Assembly: GCA_018402485.1 (NCBI GenBank)
Contig: JAGYIY010000001.1
Location: 962,001 to 1,026,000 of the forward strand
Origin: Roseivirga sp.
Lineage (GTDB): Bacteria; Bacteroidota; Bacteroidia; Cytophagales; Cyclobacteriaceae
Direction of reading: 5' to 3'
Length of the DNA: 64,000 nucleotides
Below the pieces are notes generated by a model. That model made no database searches and was not told the DNA's origin. It was given only the letters and a program-made list of their open reading frames with translations. Positions 35,956 to 44,908 of the stretch are shown here, piece after piece; the first letter of the stretch is position 1, and the number at the start of each line of letters is the position of its first letter. Made by a program: the position numbers and the translations under genes.

Positions 35956-36261
35956 CTATTGTTGTGAGTTTTCTGGTATGTTAAAAACCGTACCATCTAG
36001 CATGGTTACATTTTGGCTATCAGAATTACAAGTATCCCACCAAGCAAATGTGCACTCGTTTTGAACACCAATAACAGTCGATCCGGTAAATGAGTAAGTA
36101 TAAGTGACCCCGCTTTCAGTAACTGTAAAACTATTGGAACCACCGATTGAGTTATAAATTATCGTTTGTGTCATTTTGGCAAATATTCCAGCATTCAGAT
36201 TGATGGAAGGAAGCATTGCAAAGCAGGCAAAAAACAAAAGAGTAAAAATCATTTTTTTCAT
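35956..36261 (-). CDS. Small secreted peptide of the propeller cluster
   Basis: A 101-residue protein with a typical Sec signal (MKKMIFTLLFFACFAMLPSI, then LNA). The mature part is short and rich in Ser, Thr, Tyr and Asn, with three Cys residues and the pattern 'TFAWWDTCNSDSQNVTMLDG'. The start at 36261 is preferred over an upstream Met at 36315 because it gives a canonical signal peptide after an A-rich leader. No family was recognised; its position heading a propeller-lipoprotein operon resembles NVEALA-type peptide loci, but the NVEALA sequence itself is absent. Confidence 0.65.
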   Translation of the reverse strand: MKKMIFTLLFFACFAMLPSINLNAGIFAKMTQTIIYNSIGGSNSFTVTESGVTYTYSFTGSTVIGVQNECTFAWWDTCNSDSQNVTMLDGTVFNIPENSQQ

Positions 36262-36863
36262 AATTGTAAATTTTAATTTTAATACACAAAAGACTTTCTT
36301 CTGTGGGTTTGCCAATCAAAAGCGATAAAAAATAGTTGTGCACCACCGTATTTTACCATTCAGCTAGCCTATTCGAAAACATGTTTTTAGGCAATCCTAT
36401 TTTTATTAACATGATAAAAGTAATAATGATAAATTATATATGCAACATATGTTGCGACACATAGTTTGTGTTTTATGAGTGATATCTTTGAAAATGCCAA
36501 TATACTGTAAAAAATGGCGTATTTTCATTGAAAAAATATTTTCGCTTATTTTTAATTTCATATTTGATTTCTTACTTCTCACCAATATGTCTCTCTTATT
36601 GACAATTACTTTCTTTCCTTTAGCTCATATTAAAGTTATGGAAGTAATTGAAGAATACCCTGTCAGCCTGTCACCCATTTTCGCTGAGTATAAACCTCTC
36701 AGAGTGACAGTCTTAAAAGAGAATAAACTTAAGGTTATGAATATTTTTGGTTGTGGCACTTGAGACATGCTAAAGAGGATGTCCCAATTTCTTTTACAAT
36801 GGAAGCAACTGGCATTTATCATGAGAAGCTTGCATAGTATAACACTCCCCTTCTTTTTCTTTC
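36262..36863. other. A+T-rich region upstream of the peptide gene
   Basis: Short frames exist on both strands (for example 36479-36763 plus and 36625-36822 minus), but neither looks like a known protein and the base composition is low-complexity. It probably holds the promoter of the peptide-propeller operon; I saw no clear TAnnTTTG/TTG pair. Confidence 0.4.
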
Positions 36864-36894
36864 GCTTAACTCATTTGTAACGGCAAGGCCGAAG
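36864..36894. repeat. 31-bp direct repeat (copy 2)
   Basis: Identical over 31 bases to 32565-32595, in the same orientation and 4.3 kb away. The two copies bracket the propeller/peptide segment and the IS3 scraps. Confidence 0.85.
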
Positions 36895-36967
36895 GCTATC
36901 AGTTTTAAGGTAGTTTAGCCAATGTTACTGTGAGAGGTTCAATTACATATTAATCAATAACCGCAGT

Positions 36968-37284
36968 TTAAAACAGATTTTGATAGCATGACTTTTGTTA
37001 TGCCATTTGCTGCAACATCAGAACTTGTTTATACACTTATATAAATAGTGCAGATGTCCCAACTGATCATCAAGATGGTGTAATAGATGAAACGCTTACA
37101 GCAAGACAGAAGGAAGTATTAGACTTGATCAAAGAGAACCCTAAAATCTCATATAGGAATAGTAGCTGACCCACTCAACATTAACCCTTCAGCAGCTCAA
37201 GATCACATCGAGACGCTAGAAGGAAAAAGAGTTATTGAAAGAGCCGGAGGTAAAAGAGGATTTTGGAAGGTGCTAACGGAATGA
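36968..37284 (+). pseudogene. C-terminal remnant of a Schlafen/AlbA-type ATP-binding protein
   Basis: Two frames together give a winged-helix tail. The first reads 'TLTARQKEVLDLIKENPKIS' followed by YR. After a shift near 37160 it continues 'IVADPLNINPSAAQDHIETL' and 'GKRVIERAGGKRGFWKVLTE', then stop at 37284. This is the typical end of divergent AAA-4/AlbA_2 (Schlafen-like) proteins found in defence islands. A further piece (FKTDFDSMTFVMPFA) lies upstream in another frame near 36970. The ATPase body is missing. Confidence 0.65.
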
Positions 37285-37628
37285 TAAACTGGCAGTATGT
37301 TTGAACACTAGTACTCAGTCTATTGAGAAAATTTATAAAACACCAATCCCTCATAAAAAAGGCATAGGTTCTACCACGCCTTTTTTGTTCAGCTAAATTT
37401 AATTATGAAAAAGAAGTTAAAGATAAGCAAAGGTCAAAAAATGGTCAATTATTATGAAGACAAATGATTCCTGGTTTGTTAGCAGAAGCGCATCAGGCAA
37501 AGAATAAATTGAATCCTTATGCGCTTTTTCCTACTTTATGTCTTGCGTTTTTAATGTGTTTAAAAAAAGAATTAACCATTTCTTTTTATCAGTAGCCGAG
37601 AGGATTCCGGCTGTAAAACCCTGCTCAA
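37285..37628. other. Right border of the accessory island
   Basis: No gene was found apart from the bidirectional terminator at 37355-37386. Beyond it the sequence returns to core-like genes. Confidence 0.4.
37355..37386 (+). terminator. Bidirectional terminator
   Basis: AAAAAAGGC and GCCTTTTTT form a 9-bp stem with an A run on the left and a T run on the right, so it can act in both directions. Confidence 0.7.
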
Positions 37629-38774
37629 TTACTCCTGCTTCTCAATCTTCATCAGATCAACTTCAAACTGTTGGGGGATGAGCACCAGGCCATATTTTGC
37701 TTTCAACTCCTCTTGAGCTTGCTCAAAATCGGAAAGCGTAAAGGTAAGGTTCATCAGCGGGTTGTAGTCCGTAGCATCTCGAATGATCATATCAAATTCA
37801 TTTTCCAGCACTACAATCAAGTCCTTCATTTCCACACCTTCTCCTTCCCAATTGCCGTAACGTACCGCTTTTCCTTTCCCAACAACCAATAGACGCGATT
37901 GAACGGCATTGGCATTCAGCAGGCTGTCATTTTCAAGGCTTAAAGCAAAGCCATCGATGATCTCTCGTTTTATTTTTGCAGTATAGTCAAGTTCATGAAG
38001 TAAAGATTTGGCTATTTCCGCAGGAATCTGTTTCTTTTTCAGCTTTCGGGGGATCATAAAACGAATATCGTAACGCGTGGTATCACTACTAAGCACACGG
38101 CTTTCGCCTTGGTCTAAAAGTGTAGCCATCACTTCTTTTAAGGTGTAGTTGGTAACAGTCATCTCCTTTTTGGTTTGCTGATAACCTTTGGCTACCGGTC
38201 CCATGTAGCTGTTTTGGCTTACCTCAATGGGATAAATGGTTTCGTCCGTTACTTCTTTCTTCAATCCACTTGAAGAACTTAGGTTACCCACATTTTCCGG
38301 TAATTGTGTGCTACCCATAAGGTCTGCCAGAAGCGGGGCATTCAGGTCTAGCGGGTAGCCCTGCCAGCGCACTATGCCTTCCGGGTCAATCACAAAAGTT
38401 TCCGGGTAACCTTGAACACCAAATGCCTTGATGGTTTGATAGGCAGTATCCAGCCCGATGTGGGCTTCCATTTTTCGGGCTTTTAAAAATTTATTCACCT
38501 GTTTAGCCTGTTCAAAAGTAATGGCCAAAAAGGTAACATCTTGGCGTTTGAATGTTTTGGCCAAATCATTCAAATGGGGGAGCGTAAACACACAGGGGGC
38601 ACAGGTGGTAAACCAAAAGTCTAGAACAATCCATTGTTCCGCTGTTTGGGGTGTCCGATCTTCCGGGTTCATCCACCGATCCACATGGATATCAGGTGCT
38701 TTTTGATTGACTAACTCTTGTGCTACAGCTTGGGAAACAACCAACAACAAGAAAAGGCTCACAAACCCTTTCAT
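37629..38774 (-). CDS. TlpA-like redoxin fused to a DUF3738 domain
   Basis: A periplasmic protein with a Sec signal (to 'VSQAVAQE'), a TlpA/thioredoxin domain (about 25-155) carrying the CXXC Cys-Ala-Pro-Cys after 'WFTT', and a C-terminal DUF3738-type region (about 185-381, 'YDIRFMIPRK' and 'NPLMNLTFTLSDFEQAQEELKAKYGL'). Such fusions are common in Bacteroidota and probably handle thiol-disulfide exchange in the envelope. ATG at 38774 is chosen; a GTG one codon earlier directly follows the stop of the upstream gene (TGA-GTG-ATG), so the two are translationally coupled. Confidence 0.82.
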   Translation of the reverse strand: MKGFVSLFLLLVVSQAVAQELVNQKAPDIHVDRWMNPEDRTPQTAEQWIVLDFWFTTCAPCVFTLPHLNDLAKTFKRQDVTFLAITFEQAKQVNKFLKARKMEAHIGLDTAYQTIKAFGVQGYPETFVIDPEGIVRWQGYPLDLNAPLLADLMGSTQLPENVGNLSSSSGLKKEVTDETIYPIEVSQNSYMGPVAKGYQQTKKEMTVTNYTLKEVMATLLDQGESRVLSSDTTRYDIRFMIPRKLKKKQIPAEIAKSLLHELDYTAKIKREIIDGFALSLENDSLLNANAVQSRLLVVGKGKAVRYGNWEGEGVEMKDLIVVLENEFDMIIRDATDYNPLMNLTFTLSDFEQAQEELKAKYGLVLIPQQFEVDLMKIEKQE

Positions 38775-38777
38775 CAC

Positions 38778-39014
38778 TCAATGTCTTTTATGATGATAAT
38801 TAGACATAAATTTTCGTGGCTCCTTTTTTCTCAAATCTCTCTTCAAATGAAAATAGATCATAGGCCCCAAAATGGGAATCACAAAAATCAATACCAAAAA
38901 TACAAGAGGTGTACCCGTCCTATAAAATCGGGTGCGTGTAATGTCAATGAAGGCCCAAATCCACAGGATACCTGCCAGTACGAGGAGTGTGATGGTATAA
39001 TAGGAGTACAGCAT
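38778..39014 (-). CDS. PLDc_N-type small membrane protein
   Basis: A 78-residue protein with two transmembrane helices separated by 'AFIDITRTRFYRTGT' and the family signature 'FVIPILGPMIYFHLKR'. This is the phospholipase D-nuclease N-terminal (PLDc_N) module found as a standalone membrane protein; function is unknown. It is coupled to the redoxin gene downstream. Confidence 0.72.
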   Translation of the reverse strand: MLYSYYTITLLVLAGILWIWAFIDITRTRFYRTGTPLVFLVLIFVIPILGPMIYFHLKRDLRKKEPRKFMSNYHHKRH

Positions 39015-39213
39015 CTTACTTAACGAGTTGTTTATAAATGTAATATTAAAAAGAAATGATAAAAAAAGAAAGTGATTTTATGAATATTGGCGTGTAGAAG
39101 TACTTGGTTTTATTGAGAGGTGTACAAAGGCTTGTTTATTTGTGTGAGAGATTCAATGTAATCTGGCACGGCTACTTTTTCTTATCTTTCATGCTTTATC
39201 AAAATAAATTCGG

Positions 39214-40572
39214 ATGAAACATTTGAGCTCTTTACCCTTTTTTCTTTTCCTTTTAGCCCTTTCATGTACTTCGGAAGCACCGAAGCAAGTAGATCTGTTA
39301 CTGCACAACGCTACGGTAGTAGACGTTGCCAAGAATACCACCATGACCCATCAATTCGTGGCCATCAGCGGTGAGCGCATTGTAGCTGTCAACGACATGC
39401 GTTATTCAAATGCCTTTCAAGCAGAAAAAGTAGTGGATGTGTCCGGACAGTATGTGATGCCCGGTTTGTGGGACAATCATGTGCATTTCCGTGGAGGAGA
39501 AGAGTTGATTGATGAAAATAAAGAGCTGCTGCCTTTATTTGTTCAGTTTGGTGTTACCACCGTGCGCGATGCAGGAGGAGATATGACACCCAGCGTTTTA
39601 CAGTGGAAGAAAAAAATAGAATCGGGTGAGCTGGTAGGTCCCTATATATTCACCTCCGGCCCTAAGCTGGACGGCCCTCGACCCGCGTGGGCAGGTTCTA
39701 TTAAAATTGAAAAAGAAGAAGACATTGCCTTGGCGCTGGACTCATTGGAAGCCATGGGAGCCGATTATGTAAAAATGTACGATGGCAGTCTGAGCGTGGA
39801 AAATTTCTATGCCATCATAGCGGCAGCAGAAGAGCGCGGAATGAAAACCACAGGGCATATGCCCATGTCAGGTGACTTAATAAAGGCACTTGCATTGGGT
39901 TTAGATGGTAGCGAACATATGTACTACATCATGAAGGCTTGCTCGCCCAAAGCCGACAGCCTCACAGATTTGAATTTAGGCTACGGAATGATGGAAACCC
40001 TAACGGAAACCTACGACCCACAAATGGCTGCTGATTTTTTTGCTGAATTGGCAGAAAAAGAAGTGTACATTACGCCTACCATGTACATACAGCAGGTTCT
40101 GGGGAATTTAACAGAGGTTTCCCATGCCGCAGACAGTTTGTTACCACGCATTGGGGAAGGCATTCAAAAAACCTATGAGGGTCGTGTGCGGTCAGCGCAA
40201 AGGGCGAAAGCCTCAGGCAGTCAAATGCGTGAAAAAGTGTCTGCACTGACAGCGCAAATGATTCCTGAAATGTTGGCTGCAGGAGTACCCATTTTGGCTG
40301 GCTCAGATGGTGGGCCTTCCAACTCTTTTGTGTACCCTGGAGAAGCCCTTTGGGGTGAATTGTTTAGTTTAAATGCCACGGGTCTCAGTCCGGCAGAGGT
40401 ATTGCGAACCTCCTTGATCAATGGACCTGCCTTTTTTGGTAAGCAAGCGGATTATGGAAGTGTAGCCGAAGGGAAAATGGCCGATCTATTGATTTTAGAA
40501 AAGAATCCCTTGGATGATCTCCAGCACCTCAGAAGTTTAAAACAGGTATTGCTGAAAGGTAAAACACGATAA
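39214..40572 (+). CDS. Secreted amidohydrolase (imidazolonepropionase-like)
   Basis: A 452-residue metal-dependent amidohydrolase with a lipoprotein-type signal ('LFLLALSCTSE'). The metal-binding His pair is in 'GLWDNHVHFRGG', the bridging Lys region in 'GADYVKMYDG', a metal His in 'TTGHMPMSG', and the catalytic Asp in 'PILAGSDGG'. Location in the periplasm or outer membrane and the family suggest a peptidase or dipeptidase-like activity on cyclic or amidated substrates; the substrate is unknown. It is convergent with the HTH gene over a shared terminator. Confidence 0.87.
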   Translation: MKHLSSLPFFLFLLALSCTSEAPKQVDLLLHNATVVDVAKNTTMTHQFVAISGERIVAVNDMRYSNAFQAEKVVDVSGQYVMPGLWDNHVHFRGGEELIDENKELLPLFVQFGVTTVRDAGGDMTPSVLQWKKKIESGELVGPYIFTSGPKLDGPRPAWAGSIKIEKEEDIALALDSLEAMGADYVKMYDGSLSVENFYAIIAAAEERGMKTTGHMPMSGDLIKALALGLDGSEHMYYIMKACSPKADSLTDLNLGYGMMETLTETYDPQMAADFFAELAEKEVYITPTMYIQQVLGNLTEVSHAADSLLPRIGEGIQKTYEGRVRSAQRAKASGSQMREKVSALTAQMIPEMLAAGVPILAGSDGGPSNSFVYPGEALWGELFSLNATGLSPAEVLRTSLINGPAFFGKQADYGSVAEGKMADLLILEKNPLDDLQHLRSLKQVLLKGKTR

Positions 40573-40654
40573 TTCTACTTAAAATGGGTTACTCATACCG
40601 CCTCTATTCAAAATCCATTTAATCTATGCTCAACCCTAAAGAAGTAGCTTAAAT

Positions 40655-40684
40655 AAGGGCTGTTTGTAGCATCAAACAGCCCTT
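40655..40684. terminator. Perfect 12-bp hairpin between convergent genes
   Basis: AAGGGCTGTTTG and CAAACAGCCCTT pair perfectly around a 6-base loop, five bases from the end of the HTH-DUF4440 gene. It probably serves both converging genes. Confidence 0.7.
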
Positions 40685-40688
40685 CATA

Positions 40689-41429
40689 TTATTCTATATT
40701 CATTTGATCGGGCGTAGCCAAATCATTGGCAATTAGCCACTTTTTGTTGGTTAATCTCCATTCCGTCATATAAGCACCGCTGACTTTTTGGCCATTGGGT
40801 AGTTCTATTAGCCAGGTACCTTTTTCAACTGCCACCTTTTTATCCACGGTAACATCGGTGGTTGTCAATTGGGTAAAGGCATAGGTGTCCATCATTTTAG
40901 TGTAGTATGACCTGATAATGGGTTCTCCGCAGCCAACCGTTAACAGGCAGGCATCTTTCGTGTACATTTGAAGCAAAGAATCAATCTCTCCGTTGTTGAA
41001 CCAACGGACAAAATTTTGATTATGCGCTTCAATGGCTTTTCGCACCTTGGTGTCGGACTGCGCCTGACTTTCCAAATTCAAACTAGATAATGCAAATACC
41101 ATTACTACGGTGAGTAAGGTTAATATGGTAATCTTTTTCATGGGTTCTGATTTTAAGTTAAAGAGTTCTAAAAAGAGTTTAAAGAAATGCTCGAGCTGAA
41201 TTTGCCATTTCGGAGCTGCAGTCTCCAAAACGCTGGTGGAAAGGAATTCTTCAGCATCTAAACTTTTAAAAATCAATCTCAGGGTGAAGCTTCGCGGGGT
41301 CACTTCAGCGGTTTCTATTCGCTGAATCGTCCGTAGGCTTACCTGACACATGTCAGCCAACTCACTTTGCGTAAGTCCTTTGGCATGTCTCAATGCTGAA
41401 ATCTTTTTCCCCAGTTCAGGCTGTTTCAT
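40689..41429 (-). CDS. XRE-type HTH domain fused to a membrane segment and a DUF4440/SnoaL-like domain
   Basis: A 246-residue frame. Residues 1-65 are a Cro/C1-type HTH ('KKISALRHAKGLTQSELADMC', 'SLRTIQRIETAEVTPR'). A hydrophobic helix at about 97-120 ('MKKITILTLLTVVMVFALSS') looks exactly like a signal peptide. Residues 125-246 are a DUF4440/SnoaL-like cone domain ('IEAHNQNFVRWFNNGEIDSLLQMYTKDACLL', 'KWLIANDL'). This could be a membrane-anchored regulator with a periplasmic sensor, or two overlapping products, the second starting at the internal Met before 'KKITIL'. Confidence 0.75.
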   Translation of the reverse strand: MKQPELGKKISALRHAKGLTQSELADMCQVSLRTIQRIETAEVTPRSFTLRLIFKSLDAEEFLSTSVLETAAPKWQIQLEHFFKLFLELFNLKSEPMKKITILTLLTVVMVFALSSLNLESQAQSDTKVRKAIEAHNQNFVRWFNNGEIDSLLQMYTKDACLLTVGCGEPIIRSYYTKMMDTYAFTQLTTTDVTVDKKVAVEKGTWLIELPNGQKVSGAYMTEWRLTNKKWLIANDLATPDQMNIE

Positions 41430-41680
41430 CTTTCCTTCAAATTCGACTCAAGGTTATCCTTAACTTGAAAATCAATCAAATGAATGCTCGGTCTTTGATG
41501 CGACATTCATACGACACTTCGTGTAATTTATTGAAAATAAATGGTTTATGTAAATTAACTTTTTGGTTTGCTTTTATGTATTTCACGATTCATCAGTTTC
41601 ACTTCAAAAAAAAGTGAAAGAACGATAGCGGTACAAAAGCCGTAGGTATCGTAAAGCGGGTGCTACTTTAGGCAATAAAG

Positions 41681-41932
41681 TTAGTCCACTTCTTCATAGT
41701 CAACATAATCGCCGCCCTTAAAGGTATCAGAGGATTTTTTCTTCGGCTTCTTGGGAGCATAATCAATATTGACATTTCCTTGTGTAGGTCGGCTCTGACG
41801 ATTCTGTTGTCCTTGGAACTGATGCCTTTGCTGCGCTTGCTTCACAAAACGCGCTAAAAAGAATCTGGAGATTCCTCTCAAGGCCCAAAAGAACACAAGA
41901 ATGAAAAGTACAATTTTTAATAAAACTCCCAT
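41681..41932 (-). CDS. DUF4834-like small membrane protein
   Basis: An 83-residue protein with one N-terminal transmembrane helix ('LLKIVLFILVFFWALRGISRFFL'), a basic Gln/Arg-rich middle and an acidic end ('GDYVDYEEVD'). It fits the Bacteroidota DUF4834 type; function is unknown. Its ATG follows the carB stop directly (TAA-ATG), so it is translated from the carB message. Confidence 0.7.
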   Translation of the reverse strand: MGVLLKIVLFILVFFWALRGISRFFLARFVKQAQQRHQFQGQQNRQSRPTQGNVNIDYAPKKPKKKSSDTFKGGDYVDYEEVD

Positions 41933-44746
41933 TTACCTACTCAGGTATTGATTACGTCTGGCATAAATATCAAGGAAGTAATCGTCCATCAAATCGTCAA
42001 TAAAATAGATGGCTTCCCCGGTGGACTTCATTTCAGGACCTAATTCTTTGTTGACATTAGGGAATTTGTGGAAAGAGAAGACCGGTTCTTTGATGGCATA
42101 GCCTTTTTTAACCGGCTTAAAATCAAAATCCTTCAGCTTCTTTTCTCCTAGCATCACCTTAGTCGCATAATTGACGTAAGGCTCCTGATAAGCTTTACCA
42201 ATGAATGGAACGGTTCTAGAGGCCCTTGGGTTCGCTTCAATGATGTAAACTTTATCGTTCTTGATGGCAAACTGAATGTTGATTAAACCTACTGTTTCCA
42301 AGGCCAATGCAATTTTTCTTGTATGTGCCTCAATTTGTTGCATCACAAAATCACCCAAGCTGTAGGGAGGTAGCACCGCATACGAATCGCCTGAGTGTAT
42401 ACCTGCCGGTTCGATGTGCTCCATAATACCGATGATATAAACATCTTCACCATCGCAAATGGCATCGGCTTCAGCTTCGATAGCACCTTCAAGAAAGTGG
42501 TCGAGCAAAACCCGATTACCGGGAATGTCTCTCAAAATATTAACTACATGCTCTTCCAACTCTTGTTCGTTGATGACGATTTTCATGCTTTGGCCACCCA
42601 AAACGTAAGAAGGACGAACCAACAGAGGAAACCCTAATTTTTTTGATAGTTCTAAGGCTTCGTCAGCATCTTCAATCACACCAAATTTAGGGTAAGGAAT
42701 ATCATTTTCTGAAAGCAAATTCGAGAACATGCCACGGTCTTCTGCTAAGTCTAATGCTTTGTAACTCGTACCAATGATTTTGATACCGTAACGATCGAGC
42801 TTTTCGGCTAATTTTAAAGCGGTTTGTCCACCGAGCTGCACAATGACACCCTCTGGCTTTTCATGTAAAATAATGTCGTAAATATGCTCCCAAAAAACAG
42901 GCTCAAAATAGAGTTTGTCTGCTGTATCGAAGTCCGTGGAAACCGTTTCAGGATTGCAGTTGATCATTATGGTTTCGTAGCCGCACTCTTTGGCGGCATA
43001 CAAACCATGCACACAACAATAATCAAACTCTATGCCCTGCCCAACCCGATTGGGGCCAGAGCCTAAGACAATAATTTTCTTTTTATCCGAAACGATAGAT
43101 TCATTCTCGCTATCGAAAGTGGAATAGTAATAGGGTGTTTGTGCTTCGAATTCTGCCGCACAAGTGTCCACCATTTTATAAACCCGCTTAACGCCAAGGT
43201 CATGGCGCTTTTGGAAGACTTCACTTTCCAAACAATTAATTAAATGTGCAATTTGACGGTCGGCATATCCTTTTTCTTTGGCAGTTTGCAACAAAGCCTT
43301 GGGTAAAGTATCTAGGTTATGCTTTTCGATTTTATCCTCCAACTCAATCAAGTCTTCGATTTGCTGTAAAAACCATTTGTCAATTTTCGTTTTCTTTTGA
43401 ATGGTTTTGAAAGGTATACCCAATTTAAAAGCATCATAAATATGAAAGAGTCTGTTCCAGCTAGGGTTTTCTAAGCTATAGAGTAATTGTGCTTGGTCGG
43501 TAACTTCTTTGCCATCGGCTCCTAATCCATTTCTTTTGATTTCTAAAGATTGACAGGCCTTTTGCAGGGCTTCTTGAAAGTTTCTTCCAATCCCCATGGC
43601 TTCACCAACCGATTTCATTTGGAGGCCTAGCTTGCGGTCAGACCCTTTAAACTTATCGAAATTCCAACGAGGAATTTTTACGATCACATAGTCCAAAGTA
43701 GGCTCAAAGAAAGCAGAGGTAGTACCAGTAATTTGGTTATTGAGCTCATCGAGGTTGTAACCAATGGCCATTTTGGCAGCTACCTTAGCAATGGGATACC
43801 CTGTGGCTTTGGAAGCCAAGGCAGAGGAACGTGAAACCCTTGGATTGATTTCAATGCCAATGATGTCATCTGTATCTGGGTTCACAGCAAATTGAACATT
43901 ACAACCACCTGCAAACTGGCCGATGGCATTCATCATGGTAATGGCCATATCACGCATTTTCTGATAGACCGTATCTGGTAGGGTCATGGCTGGGGCAACG
44001 GTAATAGAATCGCCCGTATGCACACCCATGGGGTCAAAGTTTTCAATAGAACAAATGATGATCACATTGCCAATGTTATCGCGCAATAGTTCAAGCTCAT
44101 ACTCTTTCCAACCCAAAATACTCTGCTCTACCAATACCTCATGTATGGGTGAGGCTTCTAAACCTCTTGTCAACGCTTCATTGAATTCTTCCTGAGAGTG
44201 TACAAAACCACCTCCATAACCCCCAAGCGTATAAGAAGGGCGAATGACAAGAGGAAAGCCAATTTCTTGCGCAATTTCTTTTCCTTTCAGAAATGAGGTA
44301 GCTGTTTCACCTTTACAGACTCCTACACCAATTTCATGCATTTTAAGCCTGAATTTCTCACGGTCTTCGGTGGTCTCAATGGCATTAATATCTACGCCAA
44401 TGATGCGTACATTAAATTTCTCCCAAATTCCTGCTTTATCGCACTCAATGGCTAGGTTTAAAGCGGTTTGGCCCCCCATGGTGGGAAGTACAGCATCGAT
44501 TTTTTGCTCCTTAAGAATTTCAATGATAGATTTTTTCGTCAGAGGCTTGAGGTAAATGTGGTCGGCCATCACTGGGTCGGTCATGATAGTAGCCGGATTG
44601 GAATTGATGAGAGTCACTTCAATACCTTCTTCTCTTAATGACCGGGCAGCTTGACTTCCGGAGTAGTCGAATTCACAAGCTTGACCAATAATAATAGGGC
44701 CACTCCCGATGATGAGAATGGATTTTATGCTGTTGTCCTTGGGCAT
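41933..44746 (-). CDS. carB: Carbamoyl-phosphate synthase large subunit
   Basis: CarB makes carbamoyl phosphate from bicarbonate, ammonia (from CarA) and two ATP, for arginine and pyrimidines. Both ATP-grasp halves are present. The first opens 'KSILIIGSGPIIIGQACEFDYSG' and the second 'KKIIVLGSGPNRVGQGIEFDYC', with the oligomerisation region between them. At 937 residues it is about 135 shorter than the E. coli enzyme. It ends shortly after the second ATP-grasp domain, so the C-terminal MGS-like allosteric domain is missing. I recall this short form as common in Bacteroidota. carA is not in the window. Confidence 0.95.
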   Translation of the reverse strand: MPKDNSIKSILIIGSGPIIIGQACEFDYSGSQAARSLREEGIEVTLINSNPATIMTDPVMADHIYLKPLTKKSIIEILKEQKIDAVLPTMGGQTALNLAIECDKAGIWEKFNVRIIGVDINAIETTEDREKFRLKMHEIGVGVCKGETATSFLKGKEIAQEIGFPLVIRPSYTLGGYGGGFVHSQEEFNEALTRGLEASPIHEVLVEQSILGWKEYELELLRDNIGNVIIICSIENFDPMGVHTGDSITVAPAMTLPDTVYQKMRDMAITMMNAIGQFAGGCNVQFAVNPDTDDIIGIEINPRVSRSSALASKATGYPIAKVAAKMAIGYNLDELNNQITGTTSAFFEPTLDYVIVKIPRWNFDKFKGSDRKLGLQMKSVGEAMGIGRNFQEALQKACQSLEIKRNGLGADGKEVTDQAQLLYSLENPSWNRLFHIYDAFKLGIPFKTIQKKTKIDKWFLQQIEDLIELEDKIEKHNLDTLPKALLQTAKEKGYADRQIAHLINCLESEVFQKRHDLGVKRVYKMVDTCAAEFEAQTPYYYSTFDSENESIVSDKKKIIVLGSGPNRVGQGIEFDYCCVHGLYAAKECGYETIMINCNPETVSTDFDTADKLYFEPVFWEHIYDIILHEKPEGVIVQLGGQTALKLAEKLDRYGIKIIGTSYKALDLAEDRGMFSNLLSENDIPYPKFGVIEDADEALELSKKLGFPLLVRPSYVLGGQSMKIVINEQELEEHVVNILRDIPGNRVLLDHFLEGAIEAEADAICDGEDVYIIGIMEHIEPAGIHSGDSYAVLPPYSLGDFVMQQIEAHTRKIALALETVGLINIQFAIKNDKVYIIEANPRASRTVPFIGKAYQEPYVNYATKVMLGEKKLKDFDFKPVKKGYAIKEPVFSFHKFPNVNKELGPEMKSTGEAIYFIDDLMDDYFLDIYARRNQYLSR

Positions 44747-44789
44747 GGGCTAAAATGGAGTTGATGTGAGACTTAAGTCTAAATTGGAA

Positions 44790-44818
44790 CAAAGTTAGAC
44801 TGAAAAATCTGGAATCAA
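44790..44818 (-). promoter_or_regulatory. carB promoter
   Basis: On the minus strand TTG (44818-44816) and TAACTTTG (44797-44790), spaced 18 bases, lie about 45 bases upstream of the carB start. They match the Bacteroidota consensus. Confidence 0.65.
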
Positions 44819-44908
44819 AATGCAAAACTGACAAACCTACTTTATTTTTGGCTAGGGCTGTGTTTATTAAATTATTCGTATTTTAGTCACTCAATTAATT
44901 TTAGAAAA

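Noticed and set aside
36479..36763. 94-codon plus-strand frame
   Set aside because: It is low-complexity and A+T-rich, has no recognisable domain, and is overlapped by an equally weak minus-strand frame.
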